DNA of 64,000 nucleotides from Halococcus hamelinensis 100A6 (lineage in GTDB: Archaea > Halobacteriota > Halobacteria > Halobacteriales > Halococcaceae): NCBI RefSeq assembly GCF_000336675.1, contig NZ_AOMB01000041.1:82858-146857 (forward strand), in the 5' to 3' direction. Positions 34,469-43,508 of this stretch are shown here, piece after piece. How positions within the stretch are numbered: position 1 is the stretch's first letter; every line of letters starts with the position of its first letter. Position numbers and translations under genes: made by a program. The notes under the pieces are model-generated. The model saw only the letters and a program-made list of their open reading frames with translations, was not told the DNA's origin and made no database searches.

Positions 34469-35572
34469 GTGCCATCCACTGCTCACGGACGCGTCGTCTC
34501 CCTCGAATCGCCGAAGGTGGTCGAGACGAATAGTTATAGACTCCCGACGCCGGAACCGGGTGCGGTGCTCACCGAGGTCGTCCGGGCCAACATCTGTGGC
34601 TCCGAACTCCACATCTGGTCGGGCAACCACCCGCTCATCACGGACGGAAGCCTCGGCCACGAGGCGCTCTGCCGCGTGGTCGAACTCGGCGACGGCGTGA
34701 CGACCGACCGTGCCGGGGAACCCATCGAGGTGGGCGACTACATCGCCCCCGCGTACTTCATCACCTGCGGGGAGTGTGCGTACTGTGGCCGGGGCCAGTT
34801 CGGCCAGTGTGCGAACGCCTACCGGGAGTGGTCGAAGAACCCGACCCAGCACCCACACTTCACGGGGACGTTCGCGACCCACTACTACGTCAGCCCCGAC
34901 CAGTACTTCTACCGCGTGCCCGACGGCGTGGGCGACAAGGCCGCCGCGAGCGCGAACTGTGCGCTCTCGCAGGTCCTCTTCGGCTTCGACGAAGTTGGAC
35001 TGAGTCACGACGACACCGTCGTGGTCCAGGGCGCGGGCGGACTCGGGTTGAACGCGCTCGCCGTCGCGGCCGAGAGCGGTGCCGAGACCATCGTCATCGA
35101 CGGGGTCGACGAGCGGCTCGACCTGGCGCGGCGGTTCGGTGCCGACCACACCATCGACATGGACGAGTACGGAACCGTCGAGGAACGGGCCGAGCGGGTT
35201 CGGGAGCTGACCGACGGGCTCGGTGCGGACGTCGCCGTCGAGGTCACCGGCGTCCCCGACGCGTTCAGCGAGGGGGTCGAGCTGCTCCGAAAGGGCGGGC
35301 GCTACCTCGAGATGGGGAACATCGTGCCCGGCGAGACGACCGACTTCGACCCGGGCAAACTCACCCGCAAATCCATCGACATCGTCTCGACGATGCGATA
35401 CGACCCGTGGTATCTCCGCGAGGCGCTCGAATTCCTGGAAGCCCACGAGGACGACTACCCGTTCGCGGACCTCCTCGACGCCGATTTCGCTCTCGAAGAC
35501 GTCCAAGAAGCGCTCCAGGCGTCCAACGACCGGAGCGTGACGCGGGGATCGCTGGTTCCCGAACGCGACTGA
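34469..35572 (+). CDS. zinc-dependent medium-chain alcohol dehydrogenase family protein
   Basis: A 367-residue MDR-family oxidoreductase. The catalytic Cys is in [13 protein letters not shown] in [16 protein letters not shown], the structural zinc cysteines in [15 protein letters not shown], and the NAD(P) loop in [20 protein letters not shown]. The rather unusual middle ([20 protein letters not shown]) and the substrate are unassigned. GTG 34469 is taken as start because a TATA-like CCGTTTTACC is about 30 bases upstream and the preceding codons have no family match. It is divergent from aspS. Confidence 0.85.
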   Translation: MPSTAHGRVVSLESPKVVETNSYRLPTPEPGAVLTEVVRANICGSELHIWSGNHPLITDGSLGHEALCRVVELGDGVTTDRAGEPIEVGDYIAPAYFITCGECAYCGRGQFGQCANAYREWSKNPTQHPHFTGTFATHYYVSPDQYFYRVPDGVGDKAAASANCALSQVLFGFDEVGLSHDDTVVVQGAGGLGLNALAVAAESGAETIVIDGVDERLDLARRFGADHTIDMDEYGTVEERAERVRELTDGLGADVAVEVTGVPDAFSEGVELLRKGGRYLEMGNIVPGETTDFDPGKLTRKSIDIVSTMRYDPWYLREALEFLEAHEDDYPFADLLDADFALEDVQEALQASNDRSVTRGSLVPERD

Positions 35573-35899
35573 GCCGCCGACCCAGCCGGAAGGACGTCGA
35601 CACCTGGTTCTCGACGATCCGAGACGACGATTCCGGTAACGGAAACGACGGGGCGGGTTCGTCCGGGCGTCGCCCACGTTCCCTCGTGCTGACTCCTGTT
35701 TTGCCCAGCGAGGCTCGAAGGCGGTCGTTCTGTTAGCTACCGCTCTCCAGCCCGACCACTCGAAACGCGAGCCCACGAACCCGCACCGACCCGGAGCCAT
35801 CCTCCACGGTCGAACACGCGGTATCGTGGCGAATCCGCAAAAATACCGTGCTTCTTATCTTGATTCGTGCGTAGATATAGATATGGAGAACGATTCAAG
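35573..35899. other. non-coding gap before the TrkA-N gene
   Basis: 327 bases with no convincing gene on either strand. Its last 60 bases are AT-rich (CTTATCTTGATTCG, then AGATATAGATATGG) and probably hold the promoter of the TrkA-N/transporter operon, with a TATA-like element about 30-50 bases before ATG 35900. No tRNA or other structured RNA was recognised. Confidence 0.5.
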
Positions 35900-36427
35900 A
35901 TGGTAACTGACGTGGTGGTGGTCGATGGAGGTGGATCCATCGGGGACGCGCTCGCGTCGCGGATCGCGGCCGACGGCGGTGGAGTGATGTTCCTCGCCGA
36001 GAACGAACACGCGGTCGAGCGGGCGAGCGATGCGGGGGTCGACGCCCGGACGGTGGACGTGGGTCGGGCGGGCACGTTCGACGACGACGCGATCGAACGG
36101 GCCGACGTCGCGCTGGTGGTCTCTCCCGAGGACGGACACAACCTCCTCGTCGGGCAGTTCCTCCGTCTCAGACGGGTGAAGCGCGTGGTCGCGCTGGTGA
36201 ACGACCCCGCGAACCTCGACGCGTTCGCGGAGGCCGGGATCGAACCGGTCTGTGTCACGGGCACGCTGACCGGCGTGCTCGACGCGCGTCGGCGCGAGCC
36301 ACGGGCTGCGACGCGCGAGCGCGCGACCGAGACGTCGAGCGAGTCGCACGAGACGGACGAGCCGTCCCGAACTGACGACCGCACGCGACTCAGGTCCGAT
36401 GGCGGGCGAGTGGAGCCGCACGAATGA
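35900..36427 (+). CDS. TrkA-N (RCK-type) nucleotide-binding protein
   Basis: A 175-residue protein with a Rossmann TrkA-N fold: VVVVDGGGSIGDALASRIAA, VMFLAENEHAVERASDAGVD, then VALVVSPEDGHNLLVGQFLR and VVALVNDPANLDAFAEAGIE. The C-terminal 40 residues are disordered and polar, with no TrkA-C domain. The glycine loop reads GGGSIG rather than the usual GxGxxG, so NAD binding may be altered. Its stop overlaps the permease start (ATGA), so it is probably a regulatory subunit of that transporter. Confidence 0.85.
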   Translation: MVTDVVVVDGGGSIGDALASRIAADGGGVMFLAENEHAVERASDAGVDARTVDVGRAGTFDDDAIERADVALVVSPEDGHNLLVGQFLRLRRVKRVVALVNDPANLDAFAEAGIEPVCVTGTLTGVLDARRREPRAATRERATETSSESHETDEPSRTDDRTRLRSDGGRVEPHE

Positions 36428-38592
36428 CGAAGGGGCTCGAACGCGACCTCGGTCTGCCGTCGGTGCTCGCGATCAGCATCGGCGCGATGATCGGGAGCGG
36501 GATCTTCATCCTGCCCGCCCTCGCGGTCGACATCGCCGGGCCGGCCGTCGTGCTCGCGTACCTCATCGCCGGCCTGCTGGTGGTGCCGGCGGCGCTCTCG
36601 AAGTCCGAGATGGCGACCGCGATGCCCGAATCCGGCGGGACCTACCTTTTCATCGAGCGCGGGATGGGGCCGCTGCTCGGGACGGTCGCCGGGATCGGGA
36701 CCTGGTTCGCGCTCTCGTTCAAGGGCGCGCTCGCGCTCGTCGGCGGCGTCCCCTACCTTCTCTACCTCTTCGAGGTCCCCCAGTGGATCACGACGCCGCT
36801 CGCGCTGACGCTCGCGATTATCCTCGTCGCCGTCAACGTGCTCGGCGCGAAACAGACCGGCCAGCTCCAGGTCGTCATCGTCGGCGTGATGTTGGTCGCG
36901 CTCGGCTGGTTCGCGATCGGCGGGCTGCCGTCGGTCTCGCTCACCAACTACGAGGGCTTCTTCGCCAGCGGGACGGGCGGGATCCTCGAAGCCACAGGAC
37001 TGGTGTTCGTCTCCTACGCGGGCGTGACGAAGGTCGCGAGCGTCGCCGAGGAGATCGAGAACCCCGGACGGAACGTCCCGCTCGGGATCCTCGGCTCGCT
37101 CGCGTTCACCACCGTCCTCTACATCCTGATCGTGTTCGTGCTGCTCGGCGTCACCGACCTCGATACGCTCGGGGACACGAGCGCGCCGATGGCGCTCGCC
37201 GCGGACGTCGCGCTCGGGCCGATAGGGGTTCTCGCGGTCGTGGTCGCGGCGCTGCTCGCGCTCGTGAGCACCGCCAACGCGGGTGTGCTCTCGTCGTCGC
37301 GCTACCCGCTCGCGATGAGTCGGGACAACCTCGCACCGCCCTCGCTGGGCGAGATCAGCGAGCGGTTCAACACCCCGAGCAACTCGATCACGGTCACGGG
37401 GGTCGTCCTGCTCCTCCTGATCGCGTTCGTGCCGATCCAGGACATCGCCAAACTCGCGAGCGCGTTCCAGATCCTCGTCTTCGTGCTGGTGAACGTCGCG
37501 ATCGTCGCGTTCCGTCGCGGTACCATGCCCTACGAACCCACCTTCCACTCGCCGCTGTACCCGTGGATACAAGTCGTGGGCGTGGTCGGCGGGCTCGTGC
37601 TGTTGACCCAGATGGGAACCGTTCCGCTGCTCGGTTCGGTGGTCATCACGCTCGCGGGCGTGGCGTGGTACCTCGGCTACGGCCGCCGTCGCGTCGACCG
37701 CGACGGGGCGGCCGTCGACGCCGTGCGCCGCGAGGTCGGTCGCCGGAGCGTCGTGCGCACCCGGAACGCCATCGCGCCGGCCGGGGGCTACGAGGCGATG
37801 GTCGCGGTTCCCGAGACGACCGACCCGGCCCACGAGCGGGGGCTGATCGGGGTCGCGACCGACCTCGCGCGCGTGCAGGACGGCTCGGTGACGGTGGTCC
37901 GGTTCGACGAGGTGGCCGACCAGGTGCCGCTGCCCGCGGCCACCGATCCCTCGGAGGGGGACCTGGCCTTCGAGGAGCGGATCGAGGCGCTCGGAGCCGA
38001 TTTCGACGTGCCGGTCCGGGCCCACGAGACCGTGAGCCACGACACCCGTCACGCGGTCGCGAACGCCGTCACCGACCGCGACCCCGACGTGCTGGTGCTC
38101 GGCTATCGGTCGCGGGGGCTCCGCGACCGGGTGTTCGACTCTGACGCCGACTGGGTGCTCGCCCACACCGACTGTGAGGCGGTCGTCGTGGACGACCCGG
38201 AGAACGGGTTCACGAACGTCGAAACCGTGACCGTGCTCACGGACGAGGGTCCGTACGACCCGATGAAGGTGGCGGTCGCCGACGCGGTCGCGATGGCGCA
38301 CGGCGCGACGGTCCGCTTCGAGTACACCGTCGACGACCGACCCAACGACTCGCGCCAGCGGGCGCTCGCCGACTACCACGAGGCGATCGCCGAGGTGTGT
38401 TCGGCACCGGTTCGGACCGGCTTCGTCCGGACGGACGGCGGGAAAGCCGATGCCGACGCCGACGTGTTCGTGGTCGCGGCCGGAAACCGCTCGCTCGTCG
38501 CCGAGACCGACCGACCGGTGCTCGTGGTTCGTCCGCGGGGGGTGACACCCACCGGTCGGCTGCAGCGGCTGCTCGAACGCTGGCTGTTGTAG
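36424..38592 (+). CDS. APC-family amino acid permease fused to universal stress (USP) domains
   Basis: A 722-residue protein. Residues 1-420 are an APC permease with 12 helices, opening SIGAMIGSGIFILPALAVDI and containing EEIENPGRNVPLGI. Residues about 455-720 are soluble and look like two USP-type domains: EAMVAVPETTDPAHERGLIG, DPDVLVLGYRSRGLRDRVFD, then TVTVLTDEGPYDPMKVAVAD. This permease-USP architecture is common in haloarchaea. The cytoplasmic USP part and the coupled TrkA-N protein suggest nucleotide-dependent gating. The substrate is unknown. Confidence 0.9.
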   Translation: MTKGLERDLGLPSVLAISIGAMIGSGIFILPALAVDIAGPAVVLAYLIAGLLVVPAALSKSEMATAMPESGGTYLFIERGMGPLLGTVAGIGTWFALSFKGALALVGGVPYLLYLFEVPQWITTPLALTLAIILVAVNVLGAKQTGQLQVVIVGVMLVALGWFAIGGLPSVSLTNYEGFFASGTGGILEATGLVFVSYAGVTKVASVAEEIENPGRNVPLGILGSLAFTTVLYILIVFVLLGVTDLDTLGDTSAPMALAADVALGPIGVLAVVVAALLALVSTANAGVLSSSRYPLAMSRDNLAPPSLGEISERFNTPSNSITVTGVVLLLLIAFVPIQDIAKLASAFQILVFVLVNVAIVAFRRGTMPYEPTFHSPLYPWIQVVGVVGGLVLLTQMGTVPLLGSVVITLAGVAWYLGYGRRRVDRDGAAVDAVRREVGRRSVVRTRNAIAPAGGYEAMVAVPETTDPAHERGLIGVATDLARVQDGSVTVVRFDEVADQVPLPAATDPSEGDLAFEERIEALGADFDVPVRAHETVSHDTRHAVANAVTDRDPDVLVLGYRSRGLRDRVFDSDADWVLAHTDCEAVVVDDPENGFTNVETVTVLTDEGPYDPMKVAVADAVAMAHGATVRFEYTVDDRPNDSRQRALADYHEAIAEVCSAPVRTGFVRTDGGKADADADVFVVAAGNRSLVAETDRPVLVVRPRGVTPTGRLQRLLERWLL

Positions 38593-38644
38593 CGCCCGTG
38601 GCCAACGACAAGTCCTTTCCCGGCCGCGGCCGCCTACCGGTCGT

Positions 38645-39157
38645 ATGCCGTCCCGTGAACTCGACGAGATGGACCGGTACATCATCTATCGCCTCCAGGG
38701 CGACGCCCGAAGCACCTCCGCCGCCCAGATCGCCACCGACTACGGCGTCTCGCCGAGCACGGTTCGCAACCGGATCGCGAGCCTCGAAGCCGACGGCGTG
38801 ATCCGGGGGAGCCACCTCGACGTCGACTACGAGGTGGCCGGCTATCAGCTGTTCACCCTGATCTTCTGTACCGCGCCGATACCCGAACGCGAACGGCTCG
38901 CGCGCGAAGCGCTCACGGTTCCGGGAGTCGTCTCGGCGCGCGAACTCATGACCGGCGAGGAGAACGTCCACGTCGTCGCGGTCGGCCGGGACGGCGACGA
39001 CCTGAGCCGGATCGGCCGGGACCTCTCGGCGCTCGGGCTCGAGATCGTCGAGGAGGAACTCGTCCACAACGAGTACACCTGTCCGCTCCACTGGTTCGAC
39101 GAGACGAGCGACCCGGCGGAAGCTTCTGATACGGGCGCGGAATCGGAATCGGAGTAA
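38645..39157 (+). CDS. Lrp/AsnC-family transcription regulator
   Basis: A 170-residue regulator. The N-terminal HTH contains MDRYIIYRLQGDARSTSAAQ and YGVSPSTVRNRIASLEADGV. The central part (LFCTAPIPERERLAREALTV, VHVVAVGRDGDDLSRIGRDL) resembles the RAM/AsnC effector fold. A C-terminal HNEYTCPLHWF region with Cys and His may bind metal or a thiol signal. It lies 52 bases after the permease gene in the same direction, so it may control that operon. Confidence 0.88.
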   Translation: MPSRELDEMDRYIIYRLQGDARSTSAAQIATDYGVSPSTVRNRIASLEADGVIRGSHLDVDYEVAGYQLFTLIFCTAPIPERERLAREALTVPGVVSARELMTGEENVHVVAVGRDGDDLSRIGRDLSALGLEIVEEELVHNEYTCPLHWFDETSDPAEASDTGAESESE

Positions 39158-39202
39158 GGCGATCCCGTCCTCGATTCCGGAGGTCCCCCGTCAGCAGCCG
39201 AA

Positions 39203-39907
39203 CTACGACGCGTCGTTCGCGCCCCGAACCGTCTCCCGAACCGCATCACAGCCCGCGTCGTGGACGAGGTCGCCCACGATCACGGTGTCGGCGTGGGTCC
39301 CCATCTCGTGGGCCGTCTCGTAGTCGTGGACGCCGCCGCCGTAGAACAGGGTGGCCGAATCCAGCGCGTCGGCCGCGCTCGCGACGATCTCGGGGTCCCC
39401 GAAGGTGCCCGAGTACTCGATGTAGATTATCTCCTGGCCGAACATCCGTTCGGCGACCGTGGCGTAGGCCGCGACCTCCTCGGCGTCGAGGTCGCAGTTC
39501 GCCTGGGTGTACTCCGCCACCGAGGACTCGGGGTTGAGCACGATGTACGCCTCGGTCCCGGTTCGGTCCCAGTCGATGTCCGAGTCCATCCGGACCCACT
39601 CCTTGTGCGCGCCGGTCATCCACGCGATGTCGCCGGCGTTGAACACGATGGGAACGAGATAGCCCGAGAGCTCCTCGGAGTGGACGACGGTCGCCGAGAT
39701 CCCGGGTTCGACGTACAGCGGGACGTCGTGGGCGGCGCACGCGTCGATCACCGCCTCCATCTTCTCCTCGGTGATACCGGTCGTGCCGCCGATCTCGATG
39801 GCGTCGGTGCCGGTCTCACAGACGTCGTCGTAAGTCTCGCCGTCGACGAGGTCCTTGTCGGGGTCGATCTTCACGATGTGGTCCCACTCGTCCCACGGCC
39901 CAGTCAT
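39203..39907 (-). CDS. geranylgeranylglyceryl phosphate synthase
   Basis: A 234-residue TIM-barrel prenyltransferase that makes the first ether bond of archaeal lipids from sn-glycerol-1-phosphate and GGPP. Seen: [80 protein letters not shown], and the phosphate-site [18 protein letters not shown]. Length fits the haloarchaeal group I enzyme. It starts 61 bases after the topA stop in the same direction, so the two may be co-transcribed. Confidence 0.95.
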   Translation of the reverse strand: MTGPWDEWDHIVKIDPDKDLVDGETYDDVCETGTDAIEIGGTTGITEEKMEAVIDACAAHDVPLYVEPGISATVVHSEELSGYLVPIVFNAGDIAWMTGAHKEWVRMDSDIDWDRTGTEAYIVLNPESSVAEYTQANCDLDAEEVAAYATVAERMFGQEIIYIEYSGTFGDPEIVASAADALDSATLFYGGGVHDYETAHEMGTHADTVIVGDLVHDAGCDAVRETVRGANDAS

Positions 39908-39968
39908 ACCCGTTCCACGTCCGAGCGCTACCTAAACGCCTTCGATCCCCGAGACGACTCGGGCGGGG

Positions 39969-42494
39969 TCAGTCGGCCTTCGCCTGCCAGGTTCGGACGC
40001 TGTCGGCGCTCACACCCTGGACCTCGGCGGCCACGGTGTCGGCCTCGCTCTCGCGGAGGTCGTCGAGGGTCTCGATGCCCACCGCCGCGAGCTTCTCGAC
40101 GGTCTTCTCGCCCACGCCGTCGATGTCGACGAGGTCGGCCACCGACTGGCGCGCCTGGTACTCGCGGTAGTTGCAGATCGGACAGCCGAGCTCCCACGGC
40201 TCGTCGCCACTGTGGACGACGAGTTCGGGGAGGTCGTGCTCGTCGCAGCGCTCGTCGGTGATCTCGATCTCGCCGCGCCGCGGCAGGGGCAGCGAGTACT
40301 CACAGTCGGGGTAGCGGGTACAGCCGACGAGCCGCGAGCCCGTCCTGAGGGTCTTGATCGCGAGTTCGCCGCCCGCTTCGGCGGCTTCGTCGCCTTCGCC
40401 TCGCGGCGTCTCCGACGCCGCGCCATCCCCACACTCGGGACACTCACCGATCACCACGTCGGCCTCGGCGTCGGCCTCCTCGGCGGCACACATCGGACAG
40501 CCGTGGACGAACGTGCTCCGGCCGTTCAGGATCTTGACCGTCCGAAGATCGTGGTCCTCGCAGGTCTCGTCGAGGATGAGGGGTTTGCCGGAGGAGGGGA
40601 GCGGCAGGGTGAACTCGCAGTCGGGATAGCCGTCACAGCCGACGAAGTGCGAGCCGTAGCGGCTCTGTCGAACGAGGAGGTCGGCCCCACACTCGGGACA
40701 CGGCCCGAGGGTCTTGTCCGCCTTCAGGGACTTCCGGAGGTCGTTTCCGAGTTCCTCGCGCGAGGCGTGGAGCTCCTCGAAGACGGCCGCGAGCATCTCG
40801 CGGGACTCCTCGGTGACCTCGTCCAAACTGATCTCGCCGTCGGCGATGGCGGCCATGTCCTTCTCCAGCCGGCTCGTCATCGCTTCGCTCACCACGAGGT
40901 CGGCGTACTGCTCGCCGGCGTCCACTACCGCGCGCGCGAGCCGGGTCGGTCGCGGCGGGTCGCTCTCGATGTAGCCCCGGTCGTAGAGCTTCTCGATGGT
41001 GTTGTGGCGGGTGGCCTTGGTGCCGATGCCCATCTCCTCCATCCGCTCGATGAGCCTCGACTGGCCGCGCCGACGGGGCGGCTGGGTCTCCTTCTCGTCG
41101 AGGCGGACGTCCTCCACTGGCAGCTCCTCGCCCTCGTCGAGGTCCGGGACGTGATTCTCGCTGGTGTTGAAGTAGGGGTAGACGGCGTGGTAGCCCGGCT
41201 CGACGAGGCGCTTGCCGTTGGCCTTCAGGCTGTGGTCGCCGACGCGGGCCGTGACCTGGAGGTGTTCCCACTCGGCGGGGTCGGCCACCGTCGCGAGGAA
41301 CCGCCGGACGACGAGTTCGTAGATCTCGCGTTCGTCGTCGCCGAGCGCCGAGCCCGACGGAAGCTCGCCCGTGGGATGGATCGGCGGGTGGTCGGTAGTC
41401 TCCTCGTCGCCCTCAGTAGGGGTACAGTCGCCGTCGAGCAGGTCCTCGGCGTCCTCGCCGAACTCGCGGTGGGTCGAGAGGTCGGAGAGGAGGTCCTCGA
41501 TGTCGAGGTCGTCGGGGTAGACCGTGTTGTCCGTCCGCGGGTAGGTGATGTAGCCCGAGGTGTAGAGCTCCTCGGCGAGGCTCATCGCGCGGCTCGCCGA
41601 GTAACCCAGCGAGCCCGCCGCCCGGATGTACTGGGTGGTGTTGAACGGGTCCGGTGGGTCGTCCGTCCGGGTCCGTCGAGAGACCTTCTCGACGGTCGCC
41701 GTGCTCGTCTCCTGAAGCGCTTCGTAGACCGACTCGGCGAGCGACTCGTCCCAGACTCGATCCGTCCCGCGCCCCTCGTTCGCGTCGAAGTACTGGACCT
41801 CGAACGCGGCCTCGTCCGTTGCGAGGTCGGCGAAGAGCTCCCAGTAGGTCTCGGGGTCGAAGGCCTCGATCTCGCGCTCGCGATCCACGATGAGCTTGAG
41901 GGTGGGGGACTGGACCCGACCAACACTAATGAAGTCCTCGCCGCGCTGTTTCGCCGCCAGCGAGAGGAAGCGCGTGAGCGCCGCCCCCCACACGAGGTCT
42001 ATCTCCTGGCGGGCTTCCCCTGCGGCCGCGAGGTCGAAGTCGAGGTCTTCGAGGTTCGAGAAGGCTTCCTTGACCTCGCGCTCGGCGAACGACGAGAATC
42101 GCGCGCGTTTGACCGGTGCGTCCGAGACGTCCCGGACGAGGTCGTGGGCCTCCTTGCCGATGAGCTCGCCCTCGCGGTCGTAGTCGGTCGCGATCACGAC
42201 GCCATCGGCGTCGCGGGCGAGCAGGCGGAGCGTGCGGACGATGTTCTCGCGGCTCTCGTGGGGTTCGACCACCACGTCGGCGTCGATGAGTTCCACGGGT
42301 TGGACGTCGCGCCAGTTGGCGTACTCGGGCGGGAAGTCGTTCTCGACCACGTGGCCCGAGAGGCCGACACACCGTCGGCCGCCCCACTTGTAGACGTTGA
42401 CGCCGTTGCGGCGCTCGACGTCCGCCCCGCCGCCGCTCAAGATATCGGCGATGTTGCGCGCCGCGGTCTCCTTCTCGGTGATTATCAGCTCCAT
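39969..42494 (-). CDS. topA: DNA topoisomerase I (type IA)
   Basis: An 841-residue type IA topoisomerase. The N-terminal Toprim domain opens with MELIITEKETAARNIADILS and has the acidic ATDYDREGELIG. The catalytic tyrosine is about Y318 in SGYITYPRTDNTV. The C-terminal third has several four-cysteine zinc fingers (CPECGADLLVRQ, CPMCAAEEADAE, CPECGDG, CPICNYRE) and ends with a helix-hairpin-helix stretch VDIDGVGEKTVEKLAAVGIE. It relaxes negatively supercoiled DNA. ATG 42494 starts exactly at the conserved Toprim strand. Confidence 0.97.
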   Translation of the reverse strand: MELIITEKETAARNIADILSGGGADVERRNGVNVYKWGGRRCVGLSGHVVENDFPPEYANWRDVQPVELIDADVVVEPHESRENIVRTLRLLARDADGVVIATDYDREGELIGKEAHDLVRDVSDAPVKRARFSSFAEREVKEAFSNLEDLDFDLAAAGEARQEIDLVWGAALTRFLSLAAKQRGEDFISVGRVQSPTLKLIVDREREIEAFDPETYWELFADLATDEAAFEVQYFDANEGRGTDRVWDESLAESVYEALQETSTATVEKVSRRTRTDDPPDPFNTTQYIRAAGSLGYSASRAMSLAEELYTSGYITYPRTDNTVYPDDLDIEDLLSDLSTHREFGEDAEDLLDGDCTPTEGDEETTDHPPIHPTGELPSGSALGDDEREIYELVVRRFLATVADPAEWEHLQVTARVGDHSLKANGKRLVEPGYHAVYPYFNTSENHVPDLDEGEELPVEDVRLDEKETQPPRRRGQSRLIERMEEMGIGTKATRHNTIEKLYDRGYIESDPPRPTRLARAVVDAGEQYADLVVSEAMTSRLEKDMAAIADGEISLDEVTEESREMLAAVFEELHASREELGNDLRKSLKADKTLGPCPECGADLLVRQSRYGSHFVGCDGYPDCEFTLPLPSSGKPLILDETCEDHDLRTVKILNGRSTFVHGCPMCAAEEADAEADVVIGECPECGDGAASETPRGEGDEAAEAGGELAIKTLRTGSRLVGCTRYPDCEYSLPLPRRGEIEITDERCDEHDLPELVVHSGDEPWELGCPICNYREYQARQSVADLVDIDGVGEKTVEKLAAVGIETLDDLRESEADTVAAEVQGVSADSVRTWQAKAD

Positions 42495-42596
42495 CGTGCG
42501 CCTCCCCCGTCGATCATTGGGGGACGATAGACCGATACGATAACTAAACCTTTCGGGAAACCGCCCGGGCGCGCACACGGGCCCGCGAACCGGCGA

Positions 42597-42713
42597 CTAC
42601 CCGAGGTCGAACTGCTCGGCGGCGGTCGTCATGTCCTTGTCACCCCGGCCGCTGAGGTTCACGATAATAGTGTCGTGGTCGGCGGCGACCTCCTTCGCGA
42701 GTTGCTGAGACAC
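42597..42713 (-). pseudogene. trpB: 3' remnant of tryptophan synthase beta subunit
   Basis: The last 38 codons of a minus-strand frame encode QQLAKEVAADHDTIIVNLSG and NLSGRGDKDMTTAAEQFDLG then a TAG stop. The LSGRGDKD segment is the C-terminal hallmark of TrpB. Upstream of about 42713 the homology ends abruptly and the DNA becomes AT-rich, so the first 90% of the gene is gone. The fragment cannot be functional. No other trp gene is in the window. Confidence 0.8.
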
Positions 42714-43508
42714 TCGAGTACTGATGGTCAGGCGTGCTGAATTGGGTGCGAGTCGGTTGTCAGGTTTACAAGTGAGGTACTGACCTGCTCGGTACAGAGT
42801 GTATCTCTCGGACCAGTGGTTCAAGAGTTCTGGAGAGTTGTCAGTAGAGGTAGAGCCGCTTTTTTCGTGAATTCTTATGTGTAGAGAGTGTCAGTATTGG
42901 CTGTGCTCTCCAGAAGACGGTTCTTGACGACGAGTAGTGTAGGTACAGCAGTTGCGACGTGTGGATGTACTGGCGTGTTCTCAACGGGTGGGCAGGATGT
43001 ACCCGGTCCACATTTCCCAAGCGGGACACTGTGGGTCTCTAATACCTCGGAATCGGACCTCTCGGTGACGGTCACAACAGTTGATCGCTCATCACCAGCA
43101 AAGTTCGAAAAAGTAGTTTCATCGACTGAGATCGAGACTCGGAGAGGGTTCGCCTCAGCCCCGGCTGGAACCACTGTCACACTGAAAGCTCATGTCGAAT
43201 CGTTCGCTGAGGACGGGATCTCTTACTCGTTTATGCCGGGTGGAGGCGGGTCCGAGGCTGATACTCCACCTCAATACGCCCGACTAAATGTCCCCGGCTC
43301 TGACGGCGAGGTCAACTGGCAGTCAAGAGAAGCCAGTAATTAGCTCCAGTCGGACAGTACGTTCCTCACTATACTCGCACGCTTCACTGAAAGTTAGCGT
43401 CAGTTTATCGATGGCGAATGGGAGCTACTCCCGTTGCTGACTTCATCCGTATTCAGCACGTTGTTTGTATCATCTATTGAAGGTTCGATGAAGCCAGTGG
43501 GATAGGAA
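42714..43508. other. low-GC patch replacing the 5' part of trpB
   Basis: From about 42714 to the end of gatB at 43509 the sequence is clearly poorer in GC than its surroundings: the 60 bases from 42841 are 25/60 GC by hand count. It holds one likely gene (42888-43343) and short A/T runs. No transposase, terminal inverted repeats or integrase were seen. This looks like acquired DNA or a leftover of a mobile element. Confidence 0.6.
42888..43343 (+). CDS. small Tat-exported putative lipoprotein, unknown function
   Basis: A 151-residue protein (or 146 from GTG 42903). The N-terminus has a twin-arginine signal, SRRRFLTTSSVGTAVATCGC, with a cysteine where a haloarchaeal lipobox is expected, so it is probably exported folded and lipid-anchored. 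The mature part is beta-rich (TLWVSNTSESDLSVTVTTVD, ETRRGFASAPAGTTVTLKAH), like a small immunoglobulin-type domain. Codon use is less GC-biased than in neighbours, which fits transfer. No family recognised. Confidence 0.6.
   Translation: MSVLAVLSRRRFLTTSSVGTAVATCGCTGVFSTGGQDVPGPHFPSGTLWVSNTSESDLSVTVTTVDRSSPAKFEKVVSSTEIETRRGFASAPAGTTVTLKAHVESFAEDGISYSFMPGGGGSEADTPPQYARLNVPGSDGEVNWQSREASN

Noticed and set aside
35737..38685. A 982-codon open frame on the minus strand
   Set aside because: It lies opposite the TrkA-N and APC-USP genes, has a low-complexity Arg/Asp/His-rich composition and no family features. It is a shadow caused by high GC.
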